A stretch of 64,000 nucleotides of DNA, taken from assembly GCA_945883845.1 (NCBI GenBank), contig CAMCYI010000010.1, positions 1 to 64,000 of the forward strand, in the 5' to 3' direction. Positions 52,813 to 62,136 of the stretch are shown piece by piece. The stretch is from Bacteriovorax stolpii. Its GTDB lineage: Bacteria > Bdellovibrionota > Bacteriovoracia > Bacteriovoracales > Bacteriovoracaceae. The translations under genes were made by a program, and so were the position numbers. The notes beneath the pieces are model-generated. The model was not told the DNA's origin. It did no database searches and saw nothing but the letters and a program-made list of their open reading frames with translations. Position 1 is the stretch's first letter, and every line of letters begins with the position of its first letter.

Positions 52813-53778
52813 ATGACCATACGCGCGCGCATTTTTCGATCTTCTAAACGGCATTTTGAATGTCGGATCGAAGAGACGAAGGAAATTGTGACGGCAACCG
52901 CCCTCGCTGCTCAGCTTAAAGAAGATCACATCGTCGTGGGTGACTGGATCGATATATCACCTCCGCCTCAGGGTGGTGAGGAATGGAAGATTGAAAACGT
53001 AGTCCCAAGATCGAGTGCTATTTTTCGGAATCTGCCTCGTGAACAAAAAAAGAAAGTCATCGCAGCTAATGTAGATGTCATCCTGATCGTAGTGAGTGCA
53101 GGAATGCCGGCCTTCAAACGTGGGTTGATTGATCGCTATCTCGTGCGATCAGATTTCTGGGAAGTGCCCGCTTTTGTGATCTTCAATAAGATGGATCTCT
53201 TTAACGACGGAGATTTTGATCTGATTTTTGAAGCGGAACGTTTGAAATGGTTGAACGCCCGTTGCTTTGAAGTTTCTTCGGAATCAAAAAAATATACTCC
53301 ACGATATTTGCCGGATGGATTTGATGAGCTGAAGACTGCGCTGAAAGGAAAGACAGCGATCACTCTTGGGCACTCCGGAGTGGGTAAAAGCAAACTCATT
53401 ACAGCTCTCAGTGACGGACTCGTGAACCTACTCAGTGGCGACCTTGGCAGTGAAGGGAAAGGTGCTCACACCACAACCTGGGCAGAAGTCATTGATGCTC
53501 AGATTTTTACACTGATTGATTCTCCGGGTGTTCGCTCGATGAGTTTGTCAGATCTGACGAAGCAGGATCTTCTTTATTGTTTCAGTGACGTGAACGAATG
53601 GTCGTCAAAGTGTCAGTTCAGTTCGAACTGCACTCACGAGCCGAATAGTAAGGGATGTTTCTTTCAGAAGCTTGACCCGGCTCTGAGGGAAACTCAATTG
53701 ATTCTTTCGCGCCTCGATTCATACAAGCGCGTCCTCGAAGAAGTTTCAGAACTCCCCGACTGGTCTAAAAAATCCTGA
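52813..53778 (+). CDS. rsgA: Ribosome small-subunit-dependent GTPase RsgA
   Basis: 321 residues from ATG 52813; a TTG three codons earlier is possible and neither has a good ribosome site. The circularly permuted GTPase order is clear: NKMD (125-128), GHSGVGKS (186-193), DSPG (236-239), then the zinc site Cys267, Cys273, His275 and Cys282. An OB fold precedes it. RsgA tests the 30S decoding centre late in assembly. Confidence 0.95.
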   Translation: MTIRARIFRSSKRHFECRIEETKEIVTATALAAQLKEDHIVVGDWIDISPPPQGGEEWKIENVVPRSSAIFRNLPREQKKKVIAANVDVILIVVSAGMPAFKRGLIDRYLVRSDFWEVPAFVIFNKMDLFNDGDFDLIFEAERLKWLNARCFEVSSESKKYTPRYLPDGFDELKTALKGKTAITLGHSGVGKSKLITALSDGLVNLLSGDLGSEGKGAHTTTWAEVIDAQIFTLIDSPGVRSMSLSDLTKQDLLYCFSDVNEWSSKCQFSSNCTHEPNSKGCFFQKLDPALRETQLILSRLDSYKRVLEEVSELPDWSKKS

Positions 53779-54324
53779 TTACTTCAAAATAACTTCGAGC
53801 GGACTCTCAAGAACTCTCAGGAAATCTTCCAGAGATGGTGAGCGGTGATTGTTATAGATCACGTAGTACATGCTATCAGGTTTAGTTTCCCAATAAGATA
53901 AATCTGTCGAACAATATGAAGCAATCGACTGACTGTCATTTTCGTTAACGAGATCCGAGGCATTGATGTTCGTCGGAACTCTCAAGCAGATCGTAGCTTT
54001 GTTTTTTTCCTTATACTCGATATGAGCGCCCGTAAATTTGTAAGAACTCTTACCAGTCTTGACCAAAGGAACGTTGGCGAAATAGCCGGTGATCTTCACA
54101 CCATTCACCGAGAAGTTATCGCACGCATGCGTGTTCATCGTTGTGAGGCACTGAGGCTTTTCAAGGAGTGTGCATTCGCGGGAACAAAAGACGTTCAAAG
54201 CAATCTCACGCATGTCTGTATCGCGATTAAGGTTGAATTCGATGCTCTTTGAAGGAAGGTGGACGACTGCAGCGCTGGCCACTGACAAAAACGCTGCACT
54301 GATGGCAATAAGAAAAGCATTCAT
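53779..54324 (-). CDS. Secreted Cys-containing protein of unknown function
   Basis: 181 residues with signal peptide (ends SVASA). The mature part has six Cys (FCSRECTL, QCLTT, ACDNF, ICLRV, YCSTD), consistent with disulfides, and mixed beta structure. No known family. It is convergent with rsgA and has a hairpin in front of it shared with the small lipoprotein gene. Confidence 0.7.
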   Translation of the reverse strand: MNAFLIAISAAFLSVASAAVVHLPSKSIEFNLNRDTDMREIALNVFCSRECTLLEKPQCLTTMNTHACDNFSVNGVKITGYFANVPLVKTGKSSYKFTGAHIEYKEKNKATICLRVPTNINASDLVNENDSQSIASYCSTDLSYWETKPDSMYYVIYNNHRSPSLEDFLRVLESPLEVILK

Positions 54325-54368
54325 GAATCCTCCGGATTTCCTCTATTGTAATGAGGCCGGAGGCAAAA

Positions 54369-54396
54369 AAAAAGAGGATCATTCGATCCTCTTTTT
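54369..54396. terminator. Bidirectional terminator hairpin
   Basis: AAAAAGAGGATC and GATCCTCTTTTT are perfect complements around ATTC, with A-run left and T-run right. On the minus strand it lies between the 47-residue lipoprotein gene and the secreted gene at 54324, ending the first. Confidence 0.8.
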
Positions 54397-54451
54397 AATG
54401 TGTCTTTAAACGATGTGCTAACGATACCAGACTGGTTTTTAGGGTCTAATC

Positions 54452-54595
54452 TTAGCGATTAAAACGTTCAAAATTGTGTCTGAAACCAGCTTCTTGCTCA
54501 TGCTTGTCGACAGAAGAAATACCGCGGTCACCGTGATATGAAGCACAGCTCACCATAAGTCCGAGAACGAAAAACAATGTCATAGTCTTGACCAT
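54452..54595 (-). CDS. Very small lipoprotein (47 residues)
   Basis: ATG at 54595 with a strong GGAGG five bases ahead; TAA at 54452. The product has a hydrophobic signal and lipobox GLMVSCAS (Cys17), and the mature peptide of about 30 residues is charged (HEQEAGFRHNFERF). It resembles entericidin-like small lipoproteins in size only. A terminator follows. Confidence 0.7.
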   Translation of the reverse strand: MVKTMTLFFVLGLMVSCASYHGDRGISSVDKHEQEAGFRHNFERFNR

Positions 54596-54955
54596 AAGGG
54601 CCTCCAGAATGGGTTAGCTCGTAACTAACTCATCGGGTTTTTGACCCGAAAGATGAGGAAAAAATTGCCTTATGCGGTTTTGATTAGTAATTCCTAAGGT
54701 TTGGGCTGTCATTTTTACAGGGAGATGGCCAATTTTCCCCCGTGGATTCGGCGTTTGATAAAGTCCCGCCCGTATTATCTCAACAAGGAAATTGGGTATG
54801 TGGCGCGAACTCCTCGTCTTTACTTCATTGGCATTTCTCATGATTCAATTTGCTTTCACTGGCCAATAATTTTGACCAAAGCTTTTGCTTCATCATGCAG
54901 AAAGAAATTTCACCGATAGTTCACCGGTCACACTCTCTCATTCTCTAAAAATAAA
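54596..54955. other. 360-base intergenic region
   Basis: It holds a hairpin (CTCATC/GATGAG with inner GGGT/ACCC, 54629-54657) close to the lipoprotein gene, probably in its leader. On the plus strand there is an ATG at 54798 with AAGGAA ahead that encodes a 23-residue hydrophobic peptide (MWRELLVFTSLAFLMIQ...), closed by TAA at 54867. The peptide could be a small membrane peptide or the remnant of a signal sequence. Nothing else is recognised. Confidence 0.3.
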
Positions 54956-55588
54956 TTAAATTGTTACTTCATTGCCAGTGGGTGGCAGCGGGATTCTTCC
55001 GTCAGATTGCGGCTCTGGTTTTGGCAACGGTATTGCTGTCTTGGGAGTATTAACTTTAAATGGAAAATCCATCACGATTTTTCCATCTTTCTGAGACATC
55101 TTCACTTTACTTCCATCACAGTCATGAGGAACCGGAAAACTATTCGAAAAATTTCTTACTGATACACCGGTCTGAGACTCCTTTTTGATTTCACCTGATA
55201 CAGTCACCACGTTCTGATTCACATCCATATTGATTTTTTGCTGGGGATCAGTGGGAGTGATGATAAGTGAGCGGCCGGTTTTATTTTCAGACCAGTCCAT
55301 CTTGAGAGAACTTCCTGAACTATCAATCGAATCAATGCTCATGAAAGAATCAGCAACAGACTCATCCATCATCTGATCAATTCCCTGGAAGAGATCATCG
55401 TCTTTGCCAATGCCGTACAGGAGTTTGTCGCGAATACGCTTATGCATCTCTTCACGCATCTGCATGCGTTTAATAGTCTGATCATCCTGAGCATGATGAT
55501 GAGGGCCCATGACCTTCTGGCCGAGGGCCTGAAGCATCCAGAGAGAGAGAAGAAAAATGACACCGAGAACGACATACATTCTTTTCAT
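54956..55588 (-). CDS. Exported or membrane-anchored Hsp20 (alpha-crystallin-like) protein
   Basis: 210 residues. An uncleaved-looking N-terminal helix (VVLGVIFLLSLWML) exports or anchors it; a His/charged region and a DDDLFQGIDQMMDE helix follow; then an alpha-crystallin domain (NVVTVSGEIKKES, NFSNSFPVPHDCDG, VKMSQKDGKIVMDFPF). The final 25 residues are Pro-rich. Small heat-shock proteins are normally cytoplasmic holdases; here the chaperone faces the periplasm or is membrane-bound. Confidence 0.75.
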   Translation of the reverse strand: MKRMYVVLGVIFLLSLWMLQALGQKVMGPHHHAQDDQTIKRMQMREEMHKRIRDKLLYGIGKDDDLFQGIDQMMDESVADSFMSIDSIDSSGSSLKMDWSENKTGRSLIITPTDPQQKINMDVNQNVVTVSGEIKKESQTGVSVRNFSNSFPVPHDCDGSKVKMSQKDGKIVMDFPFKVNTPKTAIPLPKPEPQSDGRIPLPPTGNEVTI

Positions 55589-55618
55589 ATCGCTAATATA
55601 ATTCTGAAATTTCTGACG

Positions 55619-56401
55619 TCAAGGGCCGGAAAATTTCTTAAAAATCTCGAATAGCTGATCAAGACCGTCAACAAAAAGTGCCGGGCCCGGCTGAAGGATG
55701 ATGGTGGATGAAATTTCATGAATATGATCAGTCTGAATGGCCTTTAAAGCGCCGTAGCCCTGTCTTCGTGCAAAGGAATCCAGTTTTACTTTCTTGCCAC
55801 ACCATGAGGCCAGGATAATGTCAGGACAGCGACTGACAATTTCTTCGTCAATGACTTCTCTATCCCTTGCAAGACTGCCGACGCGGTCACCAAAAATATT
55901 TTTCCCGCCAGCGACTTCAATCAGTTCAGAAACCCAGCGGATACAGGACAATCTCGGTTGATCCCATTCTTCAAAATAAACATTCGGTGTTCTTGAAAAT
56001 GACTTCGCCTTTGAGCGAATATCACTCATTTTATCTTCAAATTGCTGCACGAGTATTTTTGCCTTCGATTCTTCACCTACAATTCTTCCGAGCAGCAAGA
56101 TGTGCTCCAAAATTTCTTTCAGGCTCCTTTGATTCGTGATCAGGACATTGAGCCCCCGGCCAACAAGCTCTTTGGCTATGTCTTTTTGGATATCAGAAAA
56201 GCCGATAACTAGATCGGGCCTTATTTCTACAATGCGTTCAATGTCAGAGCGAATGAATTGACTAACCACAGGGTGATTTTTTGCCTCAGCAGGTCTTTCC
56301 GCATACTGACTAACCCCTGCAATGAGGTCAGAACGACCCAGCAGGTGCAAAGTCTCGACTGTTTCTTCGGTGAGGCATATAATTTTAGCTGGAAAAGACA
56401 T
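55619..56401 (-). CDS. BtuF-like substrate-binding protein without signal peptide
   Basis: 260 residues. The fold of periplasmic cobalamin/iron-siderophore binding proteins is clear: ICLTEETVETLHLLG, RPDLVIGFSDIQ, EEWDQPRLSCIRWV and CPDIILASW. BtuF proteins deliver corrinoids to an ABC importer in the periplasm, but this one starts MSFPAKI with no hydrophobic leader and no lipobox. There are no btuCD genes nearby. It may be a cytoplasmic corrinoid or cofactor-binding protein. Divergent from dsbD. Confidence 0.8.
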   Translation of the reverse strand: MSFPAKIICLTEETVETLHLLGRSDLIAGVSQYAERPAEAKNHPVVSQFIRSDIERIVEIRPDLVIGFSDIQKDIAKELVGRGLNVLITNQRSLKEILEHILLLGRIVGEESKAKILVQQFEDKMSDIRSKAKSFSRTPNVYFEEWDQPRLSCIRWVSELIEVAGGKNIFGDRVGSLARDREVIDEEIVSRCPDIILASWCGKKVKLDSFARRQGYGALKAIQTDHIHEISSTIILQPGPALFVDGLDQLFEIFKKFSGP

Positions 56402-56434
56402 CTTTGATCCCCGTTTCGATCATAAAGGAATTTC

Positions 56435-58555
56435 ATGTTGAAAGTCATTGCTCTTCTTATACTGGCCACACAACTGTGGGCCGCAGACGATCATGCAACA
56501 ATTTCTCTCCAGCGACATAAAGGCAAACTGGTCGTCTCTGTGAATCACGAACAAGGCTGGCATACTTACTGGAAAAATCCGGGGGATTCCGGACTTGCTT
56601 CGACATTCAAATTTACAGCTGCTGGAAAACCAACTGAGCTTAAGGCCTACGAATGGCCGGTTCCAACCAAACATATTGAAGTCGGTGACATCCTCACGAT
56701 CGGCTATGAAGGTGTGAAGCATTTTTTCTTTGACGATAAACAAGGCGAACTTGCTGCCCACATTGTTGTACTGATCTGTAAGGACATTTGTATTCCTGGT
56801 GAAGCAAAGCTGACACTTCCGGAGAACGCAAACTTTGTGGCCAATCGTTCGCAGGGAAAAATGTACTCAGACGATGAATTGAATTCAGCTTTCGCTGCTC
56901 TCCCGAAAGACACAGCTCCTCCCGCTGGCATTGAATATTACCTGACCCGCAACAAGGGCACAAATTTTCTGACTCTTCACTATTCATTGAAAGGAGTGAA
57001 GACATCACGTCTTCCTCATGAGTTAAATTTTCTCACAGGATTTCCGCAACCGCCTTTTGGTTTCAAGCGCGAAACGCTTTATCAAAAAGGTGACATGCTT
57101 TATGGGAAGATGGATATCGAGTGGGACGGTGAATATCAGGAACCACCGGTTCCTCTAAAAGATAACGGCGAATTCACAAAGTCCTACGAACTGCGCTTTC
57201 TTATAAACTCACCGACACTCAGCAAAGTGGATGTTGTAACTTTGAAGCTGGAAAATTTTTCGAACTCATCTCCGACTCTCAATGACTTTTATCAAAAGTT
57301 GCCACCGATGGGAAAGTCCCAGGCCGCGGGAACCCTCGCGGCAAATGAAACGGCCGATACACGCTCACTCTTTGAGTATCTCCTCTTCGCTTTTCTCGGT
57401 GGGTTAATTCTTAATCTCATGCCGTGTGTTTTGCCGGTGATCTCACTGAAACTTTTCGGCCTCATTAAGCATAAGAATACTCCACGCAGTAAACTTCTTA
57501 AGCATAACCTGAGTTACACGGCAGGAGTGATTTCGACATTCATGGCCCTCGCCGGAGTCATCGTGGCGATTAAAGCAACGGGTGAAGAAATTGGCTGGGG
57601 CTTCCAGTTGCAATCTCCCACATTTATCTTTGTCATGGTTCTTGGTCTTTTTATCCTGAGTCTGAACCTCTTTGGCCTTTTCGAATTCTCAACACCTGGT
57701 GGAGCAAAATTCGGAGGTGTTGAACTTCAGGAAGGAGTCACGGGAGATTTTCTCTCAGGAATTCTTACTACGGTTCTCTCAACTCCTTGCTCGGCCCCTT
57801 TTCTGGGTACTGCACTTACGTTTGCATTTTCAGCATCGACCATTACAATCTTTGTGATGTTTTTCTCAATTGGCCTCGGGCTCGCTTTTCCATTCATTCT
57901 TACAGGTCTTTTTCCCCACAGTTTGTTTCTATTTCCGAAGCCAGGTGCTTGGATGGAAAAACTAAAGTTCTTCCTCGGCCTGTCTTTGCTTGCTACGGTG
58001 ATCTGGCTTTATGACGTATTCATGAATCTTGTAGATTACGAAATCATGGGCATCCGTTTAAATGGTCTACTAGCACTCTGGTTCTTTGCATTTTTCTTTG
58101 CACGTAAAATTTCGCAGAAACGAGGATGGCAATTTTTCTTCTTTACGATTCCTCTTTGTTTTACATTGTTGTTTGTTCAGCACATCGTTCCCCGCTCTGA
58201 GGAAAGTCTATCGTTGTCATCAACTCAAAATGAATGGGGCCAGTGGTCACAAAAAGCGATGGATGAATCACTCGGCAAGACACTCTTCATCGATTTCACG
58301 GCCGCGTGGTGCCTGACTTGCAAAGTGAACAAACGCCTCGTCCTCGACACTGATGATTTCAGAGCATTGAAAACGAAGTATGGCTTTGAAACTCTAAGAG
58401 CAGACTGGACTAAACGCGACGATCACATCACCCAGTTCCTGAAAAGTTATGGAGTTGTTGGAGTTCCTGCTTACTTTGTACAGAAACCAGATGGGAAAAT
58501 TATTTCTTTGGGTGAAACCATTTCAATTTCTAAGATCGAAGAGAATTTAAAGTAA
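56435..58555 (+). CDS. dsbD: Thiol:disulfide interchange protein DsbD
   Basis: 706 residues. A signal peptide (ends LWA) leads to an N-terminal periplasmic domain with two Cys (ICKDICIPG). Eight membrane helices follow with the electron-carrying Cys331 (LMPCVLP) and Cys452 (STPCSAPF). The C-terminal thioredoxin domain has CLTC (Cys626 and Cys629, AAWCLTCKVN). DsbD carries reducing power from cytoplasmic thioredoxin to periplasmic proteins. The N-terminal domain is of the ScsB-like type rather than E. coli DsbD-alpha. Confidence 0.9.
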   Translation: MLKVIALLILATQLWAADDHATISLQRHKGKLVVSVNHEQGWHTYWKNPGDSGLASTFKFTAAGKPTELKAYEWPVPTKHIEVGDILTIGYEGVKHFFFDDKQGELAAHIVVLICKDICIPGEAKLTLPENANFVANRSQGKMYSDDELNSAFAALPKDTAPPAGIEYYLTRNKGTNFLTLHYSLKGVKTSRLPHELNFLTGFPQPPFGFKRETLYQKGDMLYGKMDIEWDGEYQEPPVPLKDNGEFTKSYELRFLINSPTLSKVDVVTLKLENFSNSSPTLNDFYQKLPPMGKSQAAGTLAANETADTRSLFEYLLFAFLGGLILNLMPCVLPVISLKLFGLIKHKNTPRSKLLKHNLSYTAGVISTFMALAGVIVAIKATGEEIGWGFQLQSPTFIFVMVLGLFILSLNLFGLFEFSTPGGAKFGGVELQEGVTGDFLSGILTTVLSTPCSAPFLGTALTFAFSASTITIFVMFFSIGLGLAFPFILTGLFPHSLFLFPKPGAWMEKLKFFLGLSLLATVIWLYDVFMNLVDYEIMGIRLNGLLALWFFAFFFARKISQKRGWQFFFFTIPLCFTLLFVQHIVPRSEESLSLSSTQNEWGQWSQKAMDESLGKTLFIDFTAAWCLTCKVNKRLVLDTDDFRALKTKYGFETLRADWTKRDDHITQFLKSYGVVGVPAYFVQKPDGKIISLGETISISKIEENLK

Positions 58556-59587
58556 TCAGATTTCGTCATCAAATTTCGGGGGCAAACTCATCAGCCCCTG
58601 AATGACTTCTTTAGGATCACTGTTCTGATAAAGGACAGCGTACAATCCCGCAAAAATCCTGGCACGAATCCCCTTCTCTTCAGCAAGAAGGAAAGCTGCT
58701 TTCGTTGTCCTGTATCCTTCAACCACTGACTTAGAAGATTTAATGATGTCTTCTGCTTTTCTGCCTTTAGCGATCTCAATCCCAAATGATTTATTTCTCG
58801 AAAGTTCACCGGTCGTAGTGAGAATGAGATCCCCCATTCCGGATGGCCCGTAGAAAGTCTCAGGGCGCGCACCAAAGTGCTTTCCGAAGCGGAGCATCTC
58901 AGTGATCCCGCGAGTGATCAAGGCCGCCCGGGTGTTATGGTTACCGCCCAGGCCTTCCATGATACCGCCAGCAATCGCGATGACATTTTTGAGAGCTCCA
59001 CCAAGAAGGACTCCCTTCACATCGGTCGTCGGCATGGCCTTGAAAAAATCTGTTCCAAGCATCTCGCAACCGCAGATAAGAGTGTCACGACAATTTCCAG
59101 CAAGAGATACAATCGTGATCTGTTTATCGAGAATCTCTTTAGCAAAGGAAGGACCCGAGAGATACATCAGGAAATTATTGTATTTTTCAAAGTGAGTGCG
59201 AAACAATTCATCAGGAAGTTTCAAGGTTTCGTGATCGATACCTTTAGCAAGACTGATCATTGGAATTTTTTTTTCGAAATAGCCTTCAAGTTGTTTCTTG
59301 TTTTTTGCACAGAAATCATCGATCGCAGACATAGGTAGTCCCGAGATAATCAACCGCACTTCTCCCTGTTTGATCTTATCAACTTCATCCCACGAGAGAG
59401 CTGCCTTGATGGTTGAAGGAAGCTTCTGACCCGGAAGGTAGGTCGTGTTTTCGCCAGAATTGATTTCTTTATAAATTTCTTCAGAGCGCACGAGAATAAT
59501 CACGCGCTCAAAATTATGAGACAATACAAATGCGATAGATGTTCCGAAAGCTCCGCCGGCCAGGACCAGGGCGGTTTGATTCTTCAT
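58556..59587 (-). CDS. gpsA: NAD(P)-dependent glycerol-3-phosphate dehydrogenase
   Basis: 343 residues from MKNQTAL. The cofactor motif LAGGAFGTSIA replaces the usual GxGxxGT with GGAFGT. LSGPSFAKEI, the Lys region LGGALKNVIAIAGG and MGDLILTTTG are GpsA signatures. It makes glycerol-3-phosphate for phospholipids. It follows the DUF493 gene by 8 bases. Confidence 0.95.
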   Translation of the reverse strand: MKNQTALVLAGGAFGTSIAFVLSHNFERVIILVRSEEIYKEINSGENTTYLPGQKLPSTIKAALSWDEVDKIKQGEVRLIISGLPMSAIDDFCAKNKKQLEGYFEKKIPMISLAKGIDHETLKLPDELFRTHFEKYNNFLMYLSGPSFAKEILDKQITIVSLAGNCRDTLICGCEMLGTDFFKAMPTTDVKGVLLGGALKNVIAIAGGIMEGLGGNHNTRAALITRGITEMLRFGKHFGARPETFYGPSGMGDLILTTTGELSRNKSFGIEIAKGRKAEDIIKSSKSVVEGYRTTKAAFLLAEEKGIRARIFAGLYAVLYQNSDPKEVIQGLMSLPPKFDDEI

Positions 59588-59595
59588 CGGGTACC

Positions 59596-59853
59596 TCAAA
59601 GACTCATGATTCCTTTAACAGTACTTACCACTTCGTAAACATCGAGAACTTCTTGAGTGATATTAATCAGCTTACGCGCAGTGATCGCCACATAGTTGCC
59701 GTTTTTGGACGGATTCTCAGAGATTGTGAAGCCTTTGAGTTTGCTCAGAAGCTCCGCTTTTTCTTCGATCTTCACAATGAATTTGAAGTCGTAATAGTCG
59801 GGCCACTGATAACTCTGATCCAGTAATTCCCGAAACTTTTCCTTATCAACCAT
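59596..59853 (-). CDS. DUF493 (YbeD-like) protein
   Basis: 85 residues, the normal size. It starts with a YQWPDYYDFKFIVK strand, has the FTISENPSKNGNYVAITA region and a VLDVYEVVSTVKGIMSL end, as in the YbeD ACT-like fold. Probably a small regulatory protein. Co-transcribed with gpsA. Confidence 0.9.
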   Translation of the reverse strand: MVDKEKFRELLDQSYQWPDYYDFKFIVKIEEKAELLSKLKGFTISENPSKNGNYVAITARKLINITQEVLDVYEVVSTVKGIMSL

Positions 59854-60006
59854 AAGTTACTCAATAAATTTTTGTTTCTAACGTTCTGTTATCATAGCCT
59901 CATTCAGTGAATTCAGTCATTTACTTTTAATTCCAGGGTTAATTTTTTTCTCTCCGAGTGCCGATCCTCCCATATCAATGGCAAATGAATGCCCTAGGGG
60001 GAACCT

Positions 60007-62130
60007 ATGAAAACAGTATGGATGCTGGTACTCGCGGTATTTTCGCTACAGTCCGCCGCCTCTGACTTCACCCACATCAAGCTTACTCCTGAATTTGAAA
60101 ATTCATTAAAAGTCGGTGTCGCTTCTCCAACGGCAACTAAAGAACTTAACACTCTGATGAGATCGGCAAAAGGCCGCCCAAAAACTGTGACTTCCAATCA
60201 GAGTTTCAACCTGATGATCAGATCGAAACTTCTTGGTGCTGACGTCTCGAAAGATATGTCTTCTCTGACACCTCCAGTGGATGGCGAAGAGTCTCCTCTC
60301 CTGGAAGAAATCCGTCAGCAACTCGAGCTCTCACACCAGGGCCTCGGTGCTGAACAGGTTACAAACCTCAACCATCTCAATCAACAATTCAATCTCGGTT
60401 CTCAAAACTTCTCCGGTTTCACATGGCAGAAGCCTTTCGGTGCCGTCGACATTCACGTTGACCGTCAGGTGACACCTCCAGCACTTGTTGATGAATGGAT
60501 GATTCGCGATACATTCACTGTGACAGTGAAAGCGACAACTTTCCTGGAAAAAATGAAAGAAGCAGGAGTTACAACAATGTCAGGAGTTGAGATCGGCGCT
60601 TTTGCCGGAATCACTTTTCAGCGCGTTTATACTTATGATCACTTTGCGAATTCTTATAACGAAGGTCTCGCTTCAGATTACGGAAAACTCTTTCTTCCTT
60701 TCCTGATGTTCAATCAGAACGGCATGAATAACATGGCGGCCAATGAAGTGATGAAGAAAGAAGATTTGTGGACGGCGAAAGCTGGTGCCATTATTTCTTC
60801 ACCTCCGATGTATGGTTTTTCAGTATCAGGTGGAGTTCTCGCATCTGCGGACCTTGCTCAGTCAGTTTCCATCGGCCGTTCAGCTTCAAATAATCCAAAC
60901 GAACGCAAGTTCAGCGTCGGTGTTCTCAGTAAAAAAGCTGTCACTGCTGGAGCAACAGCAAGTCTTCAACTCGACTTCTTCAAACTGATTCAATTGACTC
61001 TCATGCGCTTTGACCTGAGCTACACGTATTCATCAGGTAAAGAATACGCTCTCGGAGTTTCGGGCGCTCAGTATCAGAAAATTGCTGGTAACTCTGAAGA
61101 GAGAGCTGAGTTCAATAAAATCCTCACGGGGTTCGGCACTGTTAAACTCCTCGAGCCCTACACAGTTCTTCTTGATGAACGCGAGGAACAAAATCTCGAA
61201 ACTCACGGAAGCATCCTTCTCTGGGGAAGAACCAAAAAGACAGGAACAGAAATTGTCCGTACTATCAAAAACGGAAACGTAAGACTCTTTCACAAAAATT
61301 ATACCCGCTCGATCAAATACGTTCAGAATCTCCTGAGCCGCCTTTATTCAGCAGTCTTCTACTCTCTCCTGAAACTTCCCATCGGTGTTCAAAACACAGC
61401 GATTTACGAAAAAGAAATCGTAATGGAGTATGAAGTGACACATCCTCAGGCCGCAGACCCGGAGATCATCCGCCTAAACAGTTCAGAAGAATTTTCTTTC
61501 GACCTAAACCAGAGTTACGAAGCAAGTGGCACTTCGAAGAAATCACAGAAGCAGTACAAAGCAGATGTCATGTGGTTCATCGATGAGTTCACGACTCTTC
61601 CAAAAAATCTGATTACCGCTTTTGAGAAGAATGAACTTTCTGGTCCTGTGAAAGTTGAGTCAACCTTGAAAGTTGGAAACTCTGGTTTCAAATATTTCAT
61701 TGCCCGTCCTATGAGTGAGTTCTTTGGAGTTCTCGCCCGCGTCTGCGGCTCAAAAAAATCCGCTGACTGGATTTCTGACGACAAACGCCCTCAGATGCTC
61801 AAGGCCAAACAGTCCGGTAACGAGAAATGCGTTCAGAGCATGGGTAATGACGTCATGGATTTCCACACTGACTATCAGGCCAACTTCTTCAAGCCGTCGA
61901 TCGCCAAGTTCGCTAAGTTCCTCAAGGCCTATTACAAGATGACTGAGAATGTTAACGACATCGTAGAGATCTTTGGGGCAAGAAACACTTACCTAATGGG
62001 CAAAATCCAGGCGACGAGCCCGGTCGGATCAAACTTCGTACAGACCTTTTCCAATGGACAATATCAGGGTTCAGGGGTTATTGATGATTACATGCTGGCA
62101 GCAACTCAAACATCGGCCAGCCGGAAGTGA
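60007..62130 (+). CDS. Large secreted protein of unknown function
   Basis: 707 residues, signal peptide ending SAAS, with GGGGGAACC just before the ATG. A Gly/Ser/Thr-rich beta region (about 180-370, e.g. SVSGGVLASADL) suggests beta-barrel or beta-sandwich structure, flanked by charged helical parts. Two Cys near the end (VCGSKKS, KCVQS) may pair. No family recognised; size and signal suggest a surface or envelope role. Confidence 0.7.
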   Translation: MKTVWMLVLAVFSLQSAASDFTHIKLTPEFENSLKVGVASPTATKELNTLMRSAKGRPKTVTSNQSFNLMIRSKLLGADVSKDMSSLTPPVDGEESPLLEEIRQQLELSHQGLGAEQVTNLNHLNQQFNLGSQNFSGFTWQKPFGAVDIHVDRQVTPPALVDEWMIRDTFTVTVKATTFLEKMKEAGVTTMSGVEIGAFAGITFQRVYTYDHFANSYNEGLASDYGKLFLPFLMFNQNGMNNMAANEVMKKEDLWTAKAGAIISSPPMYGFSVSGGVLASADLAQSVSIGRSASNNPNERKFSVGVLSKKAVTAGATASLQLDFFKLIQLTLMRFDLSYTYSSGKEYALGVSGAQYQKIAGNSEERAEFNKILTGFGTVKLLEPYTVLLDEREEQNLETHGSILLWGRTKKTGTEIVRTIKNGNVRLFHKNYTRSIKYVQNLLSRLYSAVFYSLLKLPIGVQNTAIYEKEIVMEYEVTHPQAADPEIIRLNSSEEFSFDLNQSYEASGTSKKSQKQYKADVMWFIDEFTTLPKNLITAFEKNELSGPVKVESTLKVGNSGFKYFIARPMSEFFGVLARVCGSKKSADWISDDKRPQMLKAKQSGNEKCVQSMGNDVMDFHTDYQANFFKPSIAKFAKFLKAYYKMTENVNDIVEIFGARNTYLMGKIQATSPVGSNFVQTFSNGQYQGSGVIDDYMLAATQTSASRK

Positions 62131-62136
62131 GATGGC

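Noticed and set aside
54614..54919. Two ORFs of 72-75 codons, one on each strand
   Set aside because: They overlap each other, lack ribosome sites and show basic, Pro/Arg-rich composition without any motif.
54798..54948. Read-through gene made of the 23-residue hydrophobic peptide and following codons
   Set aside because: After TAA at 54867 the same frame meets TGA two codons later; the plausible continuation is in another frame, so there is no single-stop gene here.
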